Assembly: GCA_964215915.1 (NCBI GenBank)
Contig: CAXPEB010000099.1
Span: 1 to 60,286, forward strand
Source of the DNA: UBA8524 sp964215915
Lineage (GTDB): Bacteria > Bacteroidota > Bacteroidia > UBA8524
DNA length: 60,286 bases
Direction: 5' to 3'
Part shown: positions 25,958 to 34,925 of the stretch, piece after piece
How the letters are laid out: the number at the start of each line of letters is the position of its first letter
How positions within the stretch are numbered: the first letter of the stretch is position 1
Made by a program: the position numbers and the translations under genes
Notes under the pieces: model-generated
Told to the model about the DNA's origin: nothing
Seen by the model: only the letters and a program-made list of their open reading frames with translations
Databases searched by the model: none

Positions 25958-27061
25958 ATGTCGCTGGTAGAATTTTACAAACCCCGAAGTTTATCCCCCG
26001 CACGATTGGATCGTTACCTGGCTTCCGGCTGGTTCCGGAGCAGCAACGGTTTGTTCCGGAATAAGTTGTTATGCCTGGAGGGCAAACTTTGCCAGGTGGT
26101 AAATATCCGCATGAGGTTGGAGGATTTTCAGCCGGGAAAATCACAACGGAGGCTTTTGCGAAAAAGCCGTTCGCTGAAAGTGGAAGTTGGCCCGCTGGAA
26201 ATCTGCAACGGCATGGAAAACCTCTACCAGTATACCCGTAAACGTTTCAAAGGGTTCATATTCCCTAACCTTCAGGCGTTTTTGTATGATTTCCATAACC
26301 GGAGGGTTTTCAAAAGCATGCATGTTAAGGTTTACGAAGGGAAGCAGCTTATTGCCGCTTCTATTTTTGACTGCGGCAAGGATTCGGTTATGAGTGTGCT
26401 GGGGATCTATCATCCTGCCTACAAACACCTGAGCCCTGGAATACTGACCATGCTTCAGGAAGTGCTCTGGGCCGAAGAACAGGGGAAAAAATTTTATTAC
26501 CCGGGTTATGTATTGAAAGAGTCGGACTCGTTCGATTATAAACTCAGCCTGGGAACCTTCGAATACCTTAGCGACAAGAACCGGTGGACGCCGGATTATG
26601 ACAAAGCCCTCCGCAATTCGCCAGCTACCCGGATTAACGAACAAAGCTATCTCCTGGAAAAAGCGCTGGAAGAAGCGAACATTCCACACCAGCGTTTGTT
26701 GTATAAGCTGTTCTCACTGGGATACGCATATCCGGCGGGGACTTTTGTCAGGAGTCCGGTAATTTTTATTCTTCCCGAGCTCAGCGACAACCCGTTCAAG
26801 ATCAGCATGTGTGCCTACGATAAGGAAAACGGAAGTTTCAGGTTGTGCCATCCCATACCGGTGCAAGACAACTACCTGTCTGAGAACCAGAGCGAGGAAT
26901 TCCGGGATCATGAAACGTACTACGATATGATCCTTCAGGACAGCCCAGAAGATCATTTGTACTTCAAAGATACCGAAGACCTGTGCAGCTACCTGACCCT
27001 GCAACTGCAGAAGCGCAATACCCGGCATCATGGTGTGGAGCTCTATATCAGTAAAACCTGA
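25958..27061 (+). CDS. Ate1-like (arginyl-tRNA-protein transferase-like) GNAT-fold protein
   Basis: A 367-aa protein whose centre resembles the C-terminal half of arginyl-tRNA-protein transferases: a GNAT-type core with VYEGKQLIAASIFD, then LGIYHPAYKHLSPG and the YYPGYVLKESDSFDYK segment (about residue 180), analogous to the Ate YYLGYY motif. The N-terminal cysteine cluster of eukaryotic Ate1 and of bacterial Bpt is not present. Members in Bacteroidota are uncharacterised. Aminoacyl-tRNA dependence is inference; a different acyl donor is possible. Confidence 0.6.
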   Translation: MSLVEFYKPRSLSPARLDRYLASGWFRSSNGLFRNKLLCLEGKLCQVVNIRMRLEDFQPGKSQRRLLRKSRSLKVEVGPLEICNGMENLYQYTRKRFKGFIFPNLQAFLYDFHNRRVFKSMHVKVYEGKQLIAASIFDCGKDSVMSVLGIYHPAYKHLSPGILTMLQEVLWAEEQGKKFYYPGYVLKESDSFDYKLSLGTFEYLSDKNRWTPDYDKALRNSPATRINEQSYLLEKALEEANIPHQRLLYKLFSLGYAYPAGTFVRSPVIFILPELSDNPFKISMCAYDKENGSFRLCHPIPVQDNYLSENQSEEFRDHETYYDMILQDSPEDHLYFKDTEDLCSYLTLQLQKRNTRHHGVELYISKT

Positions 27062-27099
27062 AGAACGGGTACAATTAATCATAAATCAAAAACAGAAAC

Positions 27100-27927
27100 A
27101 TGGATAGATTAGTAAACAAATCAGGGGAATGGATGGACATCGCATTGGAGTACATCCGGTTGTATGGGATGAAGCTGTTGCTTGCAGCGGTCGTTCTGAT
27201 CATCGGTTTGTGGGTGATCAACTGGATCAAACGCCTGGTGCGAAACAGTTTCGGAAAAAGTCAGCTGGATGCATCCCTGTCACATTTCCTGGTTTCACTG
27301 ATCACCATTGGTCTGAAAGTGCTGCTGGCCATTCAGGTATTGGGGATCATCGGGGTAGCCATGACCTCCTTCATCGCTATTCTGGGAGCGGCAGGACTTG
27401 CCATCGGCTTAGCGCTATCGGGAACCTTACAGAATTTTGCAGGGGGAGTGATGATACTCATCTTCAAACCCTTCAAGGTAGGTGACTTCATCGAGGCTCA
27501 GGGCCATACGGGCACGGTAAAAGAGATCCAGATATTTGTTACCATTCTGAACACCCCGGATAATAAGCGCATCCTGCTCACCAACGGAGCTCTGGCCAAT
27601 TCGAACATGACCAACTTTTCCTCTGAGCCGAAACGCCGGGTGGACTGGACCTTCGGGATAGGCTATGGCGATCATTACGATAAGGCCCGCGACCTGTTAC
27701 TGAAATTTGCCGGCGAAGACGAAAAAATCCTTCAGGACCCGGCACCCTTCGTAGGGCTCAGCAACCTGGGCGATTCCTCGGTCAATATTGTGGTAAGGGC
27801 CTGGGTCAATGCCCCCGACTACTGGGAGGTATTTTTCCGGATGAATGAAAGAGTATATAAAGAATTCGGTGAGCATGACCTGAACATTCCATTCCCACAA
27901 ATGGACGTGCATGTGCATAATGCCTGA
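27100..27927 (+). CDS. mscS: MscS-family mechanosensitive channel (second copy)
   Basis: A 275-aa channel close in layout to E. coli MscS (286 aa): three N-terminal transmembrane helices, the pore helix GAAGLAIGLALSGTLQNFAGG, the beta-domain (KVGDFIEAQGHTGTV) and a C-terminal domain ending LNIPFPQMDVHVH. It gates on membrane tension to release solutes in hypo-osmotic shock. It follows the Ate1-like gene by 38 bp and may be co-transcribed with it. Confidence 0.92.
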   Translation: MDRLVNKSGEWMDIALEYIRLYGMKLLLAAVVLIIGLWVINWIKRLVRNSFGKSQLDASLSHFLVSLITIGLKVLLAIQVLGIIGVAMTSFIAILGAAGLAIGLALSGTLQNFAGGVMILIFKPFKVGDFIEAQGHTGTVKEIQIFVTILNTPDNKRILLTNGALANSNMTNFSSEPKRRVDWTFGIGYGDHYDKARDLLLKFAGEDEKILQDPAPFVGLSNLGDSSVNIVVRAWVNAPDYWEVFFRMNERVYKEFGEHDLNIPFPQMDVHVHNA

Positions 27928-27948
27928 GGCAGTTAGGCAGCCGGTGAT

Positions 27949-27956
27949 TATATTTG
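27949..27956 (+). promoter_or_regulatory. Candidate -7 box of the ECF sigma operon
   Basis: TATATTTG matches TAnnTTTG exactly and ends 29 bp before the sigma-factor ATG. No clear -33 element. Confidence 0.4.
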
Positions 27957-27985
27957 CTTGTCCCTGTAGTACTGAATAACCGGAT

Positions 27986-28567
27986 ATGGATAAAAATGCG
28001 GAAGTCCTGCTTAACGCATGGCTAAACGATTATGGCGACAACCTATACTCATGGGCTGTTCACAAGCTCCGAAGCGAAGACCTCGCTAAGGACCTGCTTC
28101 AGGAAACCTTTATTGCCGCCCTGCAGGGTTGGGACCGCTTCGAAGGAAAATCAAGTGTAAAAACCTGGCTCACTTCCATTCTCAATAACAAGATCCGCGA
28201 TCATTTCCGCAAAGAGAAAAAAGGAATGTTTTCTCTGGAGGCCATGGCAGGAGAACGGAATATCGACGATTTCTTCGACGCAAAAGGGACCTGGAAAGCC
28301 GAACACCGGCCGATGCCCTGGGACGAGGAAAAAAAGGAGTTGCTGGATACCCCGGGGTTCAGGGAAGTTTTGTTCAACTGCCTGAACGGACTGAGCGAAC
28401 GTTTCCGAAATGTGGTGACGAGCAAGTACCTGGACGAAAGAGAGAGTAGTGAAATCTGTCAGGAACTTGGAATCTCGGCGTCGAACTATTGGCAAATACT
28501 ACACAGAGCCAAGTTACAACTTCGGGCTTGCCTGGATGGTAATTGGTTCAAACAGAATTCCGCATGA
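27986..28567 (+). CDS. ECF-type RNA polymerase sigma factor
   Basis: A 193-aa sigma-70 family protein. Region 2 is seen in DLAKDLLQETFIAALQGWDRFEG with KTWLTSILNNKIRDHFRK following, and region 4 in the C-terminal LSERFRNVVTSKYLDERESSEICQELGI helix-turn-helix. It lacks region 1 and long region 3, as ECF factors do. The stop overlaps the start of a small zinc-motif gene (ATGA), the usual place for an anti-sigma factor, and a secreted thioredoxin follows. Confidence 0.9.
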   Translation: MDKNAEVLLNAWLNDYGDNLYSWAVHKLRSEDLAKDLLQETFIAALQGWDRFEGKSSVKTWLTSILNNKIRDHFRKEKKGMFSLEAMAGERNIDDFFDAKGTWKAEHRPMPWDEEKKELLDTPGFREVLFNCLNGLSERFRNVVTSKYLDERESSEICQELGISASNYWQILHRAKLQLRACLDGNWFKQNSA

Positions 28568-28842
28568 TCGCACGTATCTTCCATATTTTAGCTTATTCCT
28601 GCAGGAAAGCTGCGCTGCTGATCGAAAAAAAACGGATATATGGCCTCACATCCATAGAAAAATTGCGCTTAAAAATGCATCTTAACGCTTGTGTATTATG
28701 CCGCGAGTATGATAACCAAAATGAAATCATCCATAACAGCCTCCGCCATCACCTGCATGAAGACCAGACTCCCTGCGATCACCACCTGAGTGAGGAAGAC
28801 CGTAAGGAAATCAAGGAAGGTGTCCGGAAAAATACGGATTGA
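28564..28842 (+). CDS. Small ZAS-like putative anti-sigma factor
   Basis: A 92-aa protein starting at the ATG that overlaps the sigma stop. It contains H39-x3-C43-x2-C46, the core of the zinc-binding anti-sigma (ZAS) motif, plus extra His/Cys in the tail (RHHLHE, CDHH). No transmembrane helix is seen, so it would be a soluble anti-sigma factor, possibly redox- or metal-sensitive. Function is inferred from motif and gene position. Confidence 0.72.
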   Translation: MIARIFHILAYSCRKAALLIEKKRIYGLTSIEKLRLKMHLNACVLCREYDNQNEIIHNSLRHHLHEDQTPCDHHLSEEDRKEIKEGVRKNTD

Positions 28843-28892
28843 GCATTTACCAAATGGTACTGAGGAGTATGGATTTGAAAAGTAACGACAGT

Positions 28893-29342
28893 ATGAAAAA
28901 TTCAGGAAAAATTGCCACCGGACTCGTACTTCTCGCCGCCGTATTTATGGCGTTCAGTCCGGCCAAGCCGCAGGAGAAGAGCAAACTGAAATATTTCGAA
29001 GGGACCTTTGAAGAAGCCCTGGAAAAAGCTAAAGCAGAAAATAAACCGCTGTTTATCGAAGGATATACCTCCTGGTGTGGATGGTGCAAGGAGCTTGACA
29101 AACGTACCTTTTCCGACCAGGAAGTAGCGGATTTTATGAATACCCATTTTGTGAATGTCAAGATGGATATGGAAACGGAAGAAGGAAGGAAAGTAGCGGA
29201 AAAATACCGTGTCAGAGGTTACCCGACCATGTTATTCCTGTACCACAATGCCAATGTGCTTCATCGTATCGATGGTTTTGTGCCTGCCAAATCCATGCTT
29301 ACAGAAGCAGAATCCGCTAAGCGCAAATTCGATTCAAACTGA
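28893..29342 (+). CDS. Exported thioredoxin-fold protein
   Basis: A 149-aa protein with a hydrophobic signal sequence (GLVLLAAVFMAFSPAKP) and a thioredoxin domain with active site WCGWC (DUF255/thioredoxin_7 type) and the cis-Pro segment RGYPTMLF. The ATG at 28893 is chosen because it directly precedes the signal peptide; in-frame ATGs at 28854 and 28869 and a TTG at 28839 are alternatives. It is the third gene of the sigma/anti-sigma unit and may be its output or its redox partner. A terminator follows. Confidence 0.82.
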   Translation: MKNSGKIATGLVLLAAVFMAFSPAKPQEKSKLKYFEGTFEEALEKAKAENKPLFIEGYTSWCGWCKELDKRTFSDQEVADFMNTHFVNVKMDMETEEGRKVAEKYRVRGYPTMLFLYHNANVLHRIDGFVPAKSMLTEAESAKRKFDSN

Positions 29343-29360
29343 TTATTAAGGGAGAGTGAT

Positions 29361-29397
29361 ACCCACCCGGTACTTAGTTGCCTGGTGGGTTTTTTTA
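29361..29397 (+). terminator. Rho-independent terminator after the thioredoxin gene
   Basis: ACCCACCCGG at 29361-29370 pairs with CCTGGTGGGT at 29381-29390 with one mismatch, followed by seven T. It ends the sigma-ZAS-thioredoxin operon and overlaps the 3' end of the convergent membrane-protein gene. Confidence 0.75.
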
Positions 29398-31110
29398 TGG
29401 ATAATGAAACCGGAAAAGCCCCTTATCCAGGGCAATAAGCCCTATTCCCTCAGCAGCACAATACTCTTTCAATCGGGTGAAAACAGGGTGGTCTTCCAGG
29501 TCGCTGCGAACGTACAGCAAATCAGGACGGACGGTTAAAAGGAATGACGGACCGGTTCCGGGCTGTTCACCGGGCAACCTGCCCTCTTCCAACGCAAACA
29601 GGTCGCGGCACAAGGGAAACTGGAGGTAATAATCAAACAGCGATTTGTCTACCCGCGACAAATATCCGCCGCACATCTTTTTTCCATGCAGAGTTTGCAG
29701 GTACTGGAGTCTCGTATCCACCTCCCCTATCTGGGTAAAGCCATCGCGTACGCCGAGGGGTAAAGTAAGCAGCACCTCTCCTTCTTCCTTCTTAATGCGT
29801 TCAGCCGTTTTGTTGTAATCTGTCTCCGGAAAACGCAGGTATTCGGAAGGGCGGTATTCCACAAGCGTCAGCAAGAGTAGTATGCCGGCAATCCAGTTAG
29901 CCCGTACCCGAACGAAGCGCAGGGAATATACCCGGCTCATAAACAAAGGCAGAAACAGAAAGAGCAGCATGCCCCAGCGTGTCGGAACGCGAACGTTGTT
30001 CAGAAATGGGATGTAGTGTAACAATGCCGAAGGAAGTTTGATCAGGCTGTGACCGAACACTTTTAACACCGGCAGGCACAGCACCAGAATGATCGTACCA
30101 GCCAGCAAAAGACTTCTGGCGGAACGGTCGGCAGGTTTACGAAGGGATATCCGAACTGCCCATAACAGGGCGGCTAAAAACCCATACCCCAGGAACAGGT
30201 TCTTCTCGACACCTGAAGGGAAAGTCCAGCCCCTTGTCCAGGACGCCGGAACCCACAATTGATGCAAGCGGCTATTCTGCGGAACGATCAAACCAGCCAG
30301 ATCTCCGGTCCAGTAAAAACCATGGTGATCATCCAGGCCGGCCTTCTTCAGCAGATCCACCAAACCGGAAACCAGCAGGATACCTGCCAGCAAATAGAGC
30401 AGGTGGCGGGTGCTTCTCCAACGGAAACGGATAAGATGCCCCCAGCGGCGGTAGCAGGCGTACATCAGGCTCAGGTAGATAAGGAAGAACGTTGTGTAGT
30501 AATCCAGGGAGGTTGACACCACACCCAGCAACAGGCAAATCAAAAGGGCTTTTACGGATCGTATCCGGAATAATCCGTGCCGTACATGAAAATCAAATAC
30601 CCTGGGGAAATAAAGGAGGTACCAGGGAATAGTAAAATTCACCAGGTACCAGTAATGATCCTGGTACTGTGCAAGGCGGAAGCTCGAATAGGCAAAGGCA
30701 AAGCCGGTAAAAAGTGCCAGCAAAAAATTATCGGTATAGTTCCGGGCAAGCCGGAAGGCTCCGAGACCACTGAGCAGGCAGCTCACCAGCAGAAAGGTAT
30801 TGAGAAAAGGAATTGCTTCTGCCGAACTGAGCCAGTAGATAAAATCCATGCCCCAGATCATTCCGTGCAGGGCAGTGGAAGTCCCTTGCGGATAGAACAA
30901 CTGATCGGAAAAAAACGGAGTCCCCGCTTCCATACTTTTTTCAAACAGGTAAAAGTTGGAGAAAATCTGGGGCGTATCGGCAAAGGCATTGTCCCAGCCT
31001 ACAACCTGGGTATTCCAGTGCTGGATCAGAGGGTAGGTATACCAAAAAAATACCGCCGCGTAAAAAAGTGCGGCTGCCACATAAACCCAATACCGTTTGA
31101 ATGCTGCCAT
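29395..31110 (-). CDS. Polytopic membrane protein, glycosyltransferase (GT-C)-like
   Basis: A 571-aa inner-membrane protein with roughly 11-12 hydrophobic helices and an Arg-rich loop pattern. An early extracytoplasmic loop holds D-N-A (GWDNAFAD), and the C-terminal 130 residues are soluble (RIKKEEGEVLLTLPLG onward). This layout resembles GT-C/YfhO-like membrane glycosyltransferases, but no decisive motif is seen. The ATG at 31110 is preferred; the frame is open 25 codons upstream without similarity. A TACATTTG box precedes it on the same strand. Confidence 0.68.
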   Translation of the reverse strand: MAAFKRYWVYVAAALFYAAVFFWYTYPLIQHWNTQVVGWDNAFADTPQIFSNFYLFEKSMEAGTPFFSDQLFYPQGTSTALHGMIWGMDFIYWLSSAEAIPFLNTFLLVSCLLSGLGAFRLARNYTDNFLLALFTGFAFAYSSFRLAQYQDHYWYLVNFTIPWYLLYFPRVFDFHVRHGLFRIRSVKALLICLLLGVVSTSLDYYTTFFLIYLSLMYACYRRWGHLIRFRWRSTRHLLYLLAGILLVSGLVDLLKKAGLDDHHGFYWTGDLAGLIVPQNSRLHQLWVPASWTRGWTFPSGVEKNLFLGYGFLAALLWAVRISLRKPADRSARSLLLAGTIILVLCLPVLKVFGHSLIKLPSALLHYIPFLNNVRVPTRWGMLLFLFLPLFMSRVYSLRFVRVRANWIAGILLLLTLVEYRPSEYLRFPETDYNKTAERIKKEEGEVLLTLPLGVRDGFTQIGEVDTRLQYLQTLHGKKMCGGYLSRVDKSLFDYYLQFPLCRDLFALEEGRLPGEQPGTGPSFLLTVRPDLLYVRSDLEDHPVFTRLKEYCAAEGIGLIALDKGLFRFHYP

Positions 31111-31122
31111 GATGAACGGGTA

Positions 31123-31130
31123 CAAATGTA
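31123..31130 (-). promoter_or_regulatory. Candidate -7 box of the membrane-protein gene
   Basis: Read on the minus strand this is TACATTTG, matching TAnnTTTG, 12 bp upstream of the ATG at 31110. A TTG 17 bp further upstream could be the -33 element. Confidence 0.45.
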
Positions 31131-31204
31131 CATCTAATGAATTATTACAATTTGACCGGGTCCTTAACCTGGCCATATCAGCCACCCCTTTTTCGCTTCA
31201 TAAC

Positions 31205-32218
31205 TTAAGGATGGAACATGCCCCGGTATCCGGACGGTGTTTGCCCTGTCCAGCGTTTGAAGGACCTTACGAAGGTGCTGGGTTCGGAATAGTCCAGAAG
31301 GTAGGCGATTTCCCCAACCGAAAGCTCGGGTTTGCGCAGGTAGGTCAGGGCAAAATCCTTTCGTAATCCATCAATCACTTCTTTATACGAATGCCCCTCC
31401 TCTTTCAGGCGACGCTGAAAACTGCGGACACTCATGTTCAGGTGTGCAGCGACTTCCTCCAGGCCCGGGAATTCGGGTTTCAGAAGGGAAACCACCGAAT
31501 GCCGCACCGTTTCATAAAAGCCCGGCTGCTTTTGAAATTCTTCCAGTTTTCGGTAGGCGTGTTCAACCAGCACTTTCAGAAGTTCGTAGTCGCTGTGCAG
31601 AATGCCTTCTTCCACATGTTCCTTTTGCAGAATCAGGGTGTTCTGTTCCCTGCCGAAGTACACGGGGCATCCAAGTACCCGTTCCAGTTCGGCCGGATTT
31701 TCAGGCTGCGGGTAGCTGAGCCATACCGCTACAGGAGAACGACGACTGCGTGTGATGGACTGAAACTCCCTGACGCTGAAGGCAAGATATCCTTCCAGGG
31801 TGTGTCTGACGCTGAGGGGTGCGGCGGTTAGCCATACCGGATCCGGGGTAAACGTATAGCGGTAATGGTCGGTTTCTTCGATGAGGGTTGCCGGCAGGGC
31901 GCTACAACCCAGGTTAGAGAATTCACAACAGTATTCCAGGGCCTCTTTCACCGTACCGCAGCTTTGTACAATCTGAACGATCAGTCCGGCCGCCGCCAGG
32001 TTCATGTTTTCTCCGGCATGCAGTCCGAAGTAATCATCTCCCGTGGCCGCTACCGCTGCTTCCAGGAAATTATCGTAAGTCTTTGCATCCAGCCGGCAAT
32101 CGCGTTCTGCCAACTCTGCTGCGCTTTTGCCGGTGAGGGCAAGCAAATGCTCCATTTCTGCTCCCTGGTTCACTGCCAGCCGTGCCAGCCCCAATACAAA
32201 GCGACCGTTAAAATGCAT
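31205..32218 (-). CDS. AraC-family transcriptional regulator
   Basis: A 337-aa regulator with an N-terminal arabinose-binding-like domain of the OruR/ArgR type (about residues 10-200) and a C-terminal AraC double helix-turn-helix (about 245-335: VAAHLNMSVRSFQRRLKEEG, then IAYLLDYSEPSTFVRSFKRW). It is divergent from an SRPBCC gene with 112 bp between, so it may regulate that gene. Effector unknown. Confidence 0.9.
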   Translation of the reverse strand: MHFNGRFVLGLARLAVNQGAEMEHLLALTGKSAAELAERDCRLDAKTYDNFLEAAVAATGDDYFGLHAGENMNLAAAGLIVQIVQSCGTVKEALEYCCEFSNLGCSALPATLIEETDHYRYTFTPDPVWLTAAPLSVRHTLEGYLAFSVREFQSITRSRRSPVAVWLSYPQPENPAELERVLGCPVYFGREQNTLILQKEHVEEGILHSDYELLKVLVEHAYRKLEEFQKQPGFYETVRHSVVSLLKPEFPGLEEVAAHLNMSVRSFQRRLKEEGHSYKEVIDGLRKDFALTYLRKPELSVGEIAYLLDYSEPSTFVRSFKRWTGQTPSGYRGMFHP

Positions 32219-32330
32219 GCCCGAATTTACAATGCTTTTTCACTCTGGCATGAAATGTCAAGAGAATGGCATTCGGTGCCAAATCATTGCCAGGCGGGCT
32301 CAGGACCTTTGTCTTATCAAACTATAGGTT

Positions 32331-32804
32331 ATGAAAAAGCATACAGAAAACAACTTTGAGATTCCTGTTGAGCAACACAGGCCGGCATATGGCTCCGCTG
32401 AGCTTCGGATACGGGCTTCTGCGGAAAGGGTATTTGATATCCTGGCAGATGTAAACAACTGGCCCCGGTGGCAGGAAGCGGTGCAGGAGGCACAACTTGA
32501 CGGAAAATTTGAAGCCGGCAACCCGTTTACCTGGAAAGCCAAAGGGATGCGCCTGCACTCCAGGCTACATACTGTCAAGGCCCATGAATTTATAGGTTGG
32601 ACAGGAAGAATGAGCTGGATACGGGCTATTCACAACTGGCATATTCAGCCTGAGGGTGACACCTGTTTAGTCAGAGTGGAAGAATCCTTTTCCGGCTTCC
32701 TGTCGGGTTTGTTTAAAAACACTCTGCAATCCGGACTGACCCAGAGTCTCCATGAATTGAAAGCGGCAGCAGAAGCAGGTTTATCCGACTCAGGAAACCG
32801 GTAA
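32331..32804 (+). CDS. SRPBCC-family protein
   Basis: A 157-aa START/polyketide-cyclase-like protein with the typical opening (IRASAERVFDILADVNNWPRW) and a C-terminal helix after the VRVEESFSGF strand. Members bind hydrophobic ligands. It is divergent from the AraC regulator and 36 bp upstream of a membrane-protein gene, so the two may form a small regulated operon. Ligand unknown. Confidence 0.82.
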   Translation: MKKHTENNFEIPVEQHRPAYGSAELRIRASAERVFDILADVNNWPRWQEAVQEAQLDGKFEAGNPFTWKAKGMRLHSRLHTVKAHEFIGWTGRMSWIRAIHNWHIQPEGDTCLVRVEESFSGFLSGLFKNTLQSGLTQSLHELKAAAEAGLSDSGNR

Positions 32805-32840
32805 ATCCATAATTGAATAATTCAGAAAACTAAAAGAACC

Positions 32841-33491
32841 ATGTTTATCGGACATTTCGGAATTGCGTTGGGAGCGCGGAAATTCGCTCCTGCCCTCTCA
32901 CTTGGAACCCTCTTTATGGCTACGGCATTCCCCGACCTGCTCTGGCCGGTTTTCCTGTTATTGGGCTGGGAACGGGCCGCTATTGATCCAGGGAATACCG
33001 CACTAATGCCCATCGACTTTGTGTATTACCCCTATTCGCATAGCCTGGTAATGGCCCTGGTCTGGGGAATCCTGTTCGGGTTGGTCCATTACCTGTTCAA
33101 ACGCAACCGTCCTCATGCGGCCATATTGGGACTGGTGGTTTTCAGCCACTGGCTGCTTGACCTTCCTGTACACGGGCCAGACCTGCCTTTGCTACCCGGG
33201 CTTGATGTCAAAGCCGGTTTCGGTTTATGGAACCATCCCATATGGGAACTCAGCCTGGAAACACCCCTGTACGCTGCGGGCATCTATCTGCTTCTTCGCT
33301 CGCAAAGACCCCGCGGTGTAAAGGGAATTGTTTCTTTTTACAGCCTATTGGTATTCCTCGCCCTGGTGCATGTCGGTAACCTTTTCGGTCCGCCTCCTGA
33401 AGACACCCAATTCCTGGCCTGGATGGCCTTGTCGCAATGGGTACTGGTGGTGTGGGCTTACCGGGCAGGGCGCTGCCTGGTTCCCCGATAA
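32841..33491 (+). CDS. YdjM-like membrane protein
   Basis: A 216-aa integral membrane protein with about five to six helices. N-terminal GHFGIALGARK, the ATAFPDLLWP segment and YYPYSHSLVMA, then FSHWLLDLPVHGPD give a pattern of His/Asp residues in membrane loops as in the YdjM/metal-dependent-hydrolase-like family (PF04307 type). Enzymatic activity is not established for the family. It probably shares a transcript with the SRPBCC gene. Confidence 0.68.
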   Translation: MFIGHFGIALGARKFAPALSLGTLFMATAFPDLLWPVFLLLGWERAAIDPGNTALMPIDFVYYPYSHSLVMALVWGILFGLVHYLFKRNRPHAAILGLVVFSHWLLDLPVHGPDLPLLPGLDVKAGFGLWNHPIWELSLETPLYAAGIYLLLRSQRPRGVKGIVSFYSLLVFLALVHVGNLFGPPPEDTQFLAWMALSQWVLVVWAYRAGRCLVPR

Positions 33492-33504
33492 ACATGAAGA
33501 TGGA

Positions 33505-33894
33505 TCAGCCGGCACTTTCGCGAACGAACTCGATCGCTTCCTCCATTTGGGAGATATCGAAATACTGTTCGTAACGGCCTTTACCTGCCCTTTGGAAAAA
33601 GAGGTTATCAATAGGCACCAGCGCTTTCAGCACATTGGAATGCGCCACTATAGCCAGATGACCGATTTTTCCATAATTGCGCAAAAGCCAGATACCGTCT
33701 TCCATAAAGGCCTTGACACTAGAATTACCGACTCTCATTTCATCAAGTTTTACCAATACGTTTACCTGCTCGTAGCCGTCTTTGAGTTTTTCTTCAAAGA
33801 GTTTCTCGCAGAGTTTTTCATCGGCCTCGGTAAATCCGTCGACCACTTCAATGGCCAGAACATTGTCCGGAAATTTTTCAAGTTGAATGATCAT
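33505..33894 (-). CDS. STAS/SpoIIAA-like protein
   Basis: A 129-aa soluble alpha/beta protein of the SpoIIAA-like (PF11964) kind: N-terminal strand NVLAIEVVDGFTEAD, then KLCEKLFEEKL and a central VNVLVKLDEM strand, with the C-terminal helix EEAIEFVRES. Family members bind small lipophilic ligands or act in signalling. It is convergent with the YdjM-like gene (14 bp apart). Confidence 0.75.
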   Translation of the reverse strand: MIIQLEKFPDNVLAIEVVDGFTEADEKLCEKLFEEKLKDGYEQVNVLVKLDEMRVGNSSVKAFMEDGIWLLRNYGKIGHLAIVAHSNVLKALVPIDNLFFQRAGKGRYEQYFDISQMEEAIEFVRESAG

Positions 33895-34005
33895 GATGTT
33901 TCACATTAACGGGTTAAATCAATGCGGGCAAATTAGCCTGACAAACAGGGAATAACTATGATGTTTATCAGGTCCGGAAAGGTTATGCGGATAGCGGTCA
34001 ATTTA

Positions 34006-34554
34006 TTATCCGTTCCTGTCTTCGTACTCGTTACGGAGCAAGCTGAACACCTGTGAATCTTCAAAGACTCCGTCTTTCAGGTAATGCTCGCGGAGTAGGC
34101 CTTCGGCAGTGAACCCGGAATTACGCAGAAGTTTTACGGAAGGTTCATTTGCCGGACTAGCCATGGCTTCGATACGGTGGAGGTTCATTTCCCCGAACCC
34201 ATGTTGAAGTACGACAGGCATAGCCTCGCTCATCAATCCCTGACGTTTGTATTCTTCGACAAAGAGTCCGTACCCCAGTTCCGCCCGAAAATGGTCGAGG
34301 TACCAGGTATGGTAGCCGCACCAGCCGATGGTTTGCCCCGTGGATTTGTCGCAAAGGAAGAAATAACGGAAGCTTTTGTTGAAGGTCGTCCGCCCCTTCC
34401 ATTGCCTTTCTTTCTCCTTCTCCAGCGCCTCATAGCTATCGAGCCCCAGCAAGGTGATGATCGCTTCGTCGGGCTGCCGGAAAATAGCTTCATATTCTTC
34501 CGGTCCGGTCATTCTGAGCAGCAGGCGTTCGGTTTCGAGCGTAGTGAAGTGCAT
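34006..34554 (-). CDS. GNAT-family N-acetyltransferase (RimJ/RimL-like)
   Basis: A 182-aa acetyltransferase opening with the typical LETERLLLRM strand. Conserved parts are IGWCGYH, the acetyl-CoA region after ELGYGLFVEEYKRQGLMSEA, and ASPANEPSVKLLRNSGF. Most members act on ribosomal proteins or small amines; the substrate here is unknown. It is monocistronic and borders the repeat-rich gap. Confidence 0.86.
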   Translation of the reverse strand: MHFTTLETERLLLRMTGPEEYEAIFRQPDEAIITLLGLDSYEALEKEKERQWKGRTTFNKSFRYFFLCDKSTGQTIGWCGYHTWYLDHFRAELGYGLFVEEYKRQGLMSEAMPVVLQHGFGEMNLHRIEAMASPANEPSVKLLRNSGFTAEGLLREHYLKDGVFEDSQVFSLLRNEYEDRNG

Positions 34555-34629
34555 GGTGGCTAAGATACAGGATAGGGTCCAGAAGCTATTGGGTAAGGAG
34601 GCTCTTTACTATTTTATATTCCTGTTGCT

Positions 34630-34720
34630 CGGATTGTTTTTTGAATGCTCATTTTTTACCTGCCTGAAAAGGCCGTTTTCCCGAAGGCGTCTTCCTGCCG
34701 CACTGGCTTACCTTCACAAC
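34630..34720 (+). repeat. Dispersed repeat, copy A (degenerate)
   Basis: Contains ATGCTCATTTTTTACCTG, then AAAAGGCCGTTTTCC, GAAGGCGTCTTCCTGCCGCA and TTCACAAC in the same order as copy B, with frequent substitutions. The right arm of the hairpin seen in copy B is missing. Confidence 0.6.
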
Positions 34721-34730
34721 TTTTTGTAGG

Positions 34731-34925
34731 TCAGGATCAAAACCTGTGTGCTGAGAGACACTTCAATACCGTTTGCTTTTCGATCATTGTACTCTTTCTT
34801 GGATGCCCATTTTTTACTTGTCTAAAAAATGGGCGAAAAAAGGACAGTTTTCCTGAAGGCGCCTTCCTGCCGCACCGGCCTCCCTCCGCAACAAAAGCTT
34901 GGCCATCGCTGGAATCTTTTCCATG
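34731..34925 (+). repeat. Dispersed repeat, copy B with perfect 12-bp hairpin
   Basis: The best copy of the family. GCCCATTTTTTA at 34805-34816 and TAAAAAATGGGC at 34823-34834 form a perfect 12-bp stem with loop CTTGTC. The segment from TCAGGATCAAAACC (34731) to the hairpin is collinear with copy C at 60193 onward (74 versus 76 bp), and the segment after the hairpin is collinear with copy A. Confidence 0.7.
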
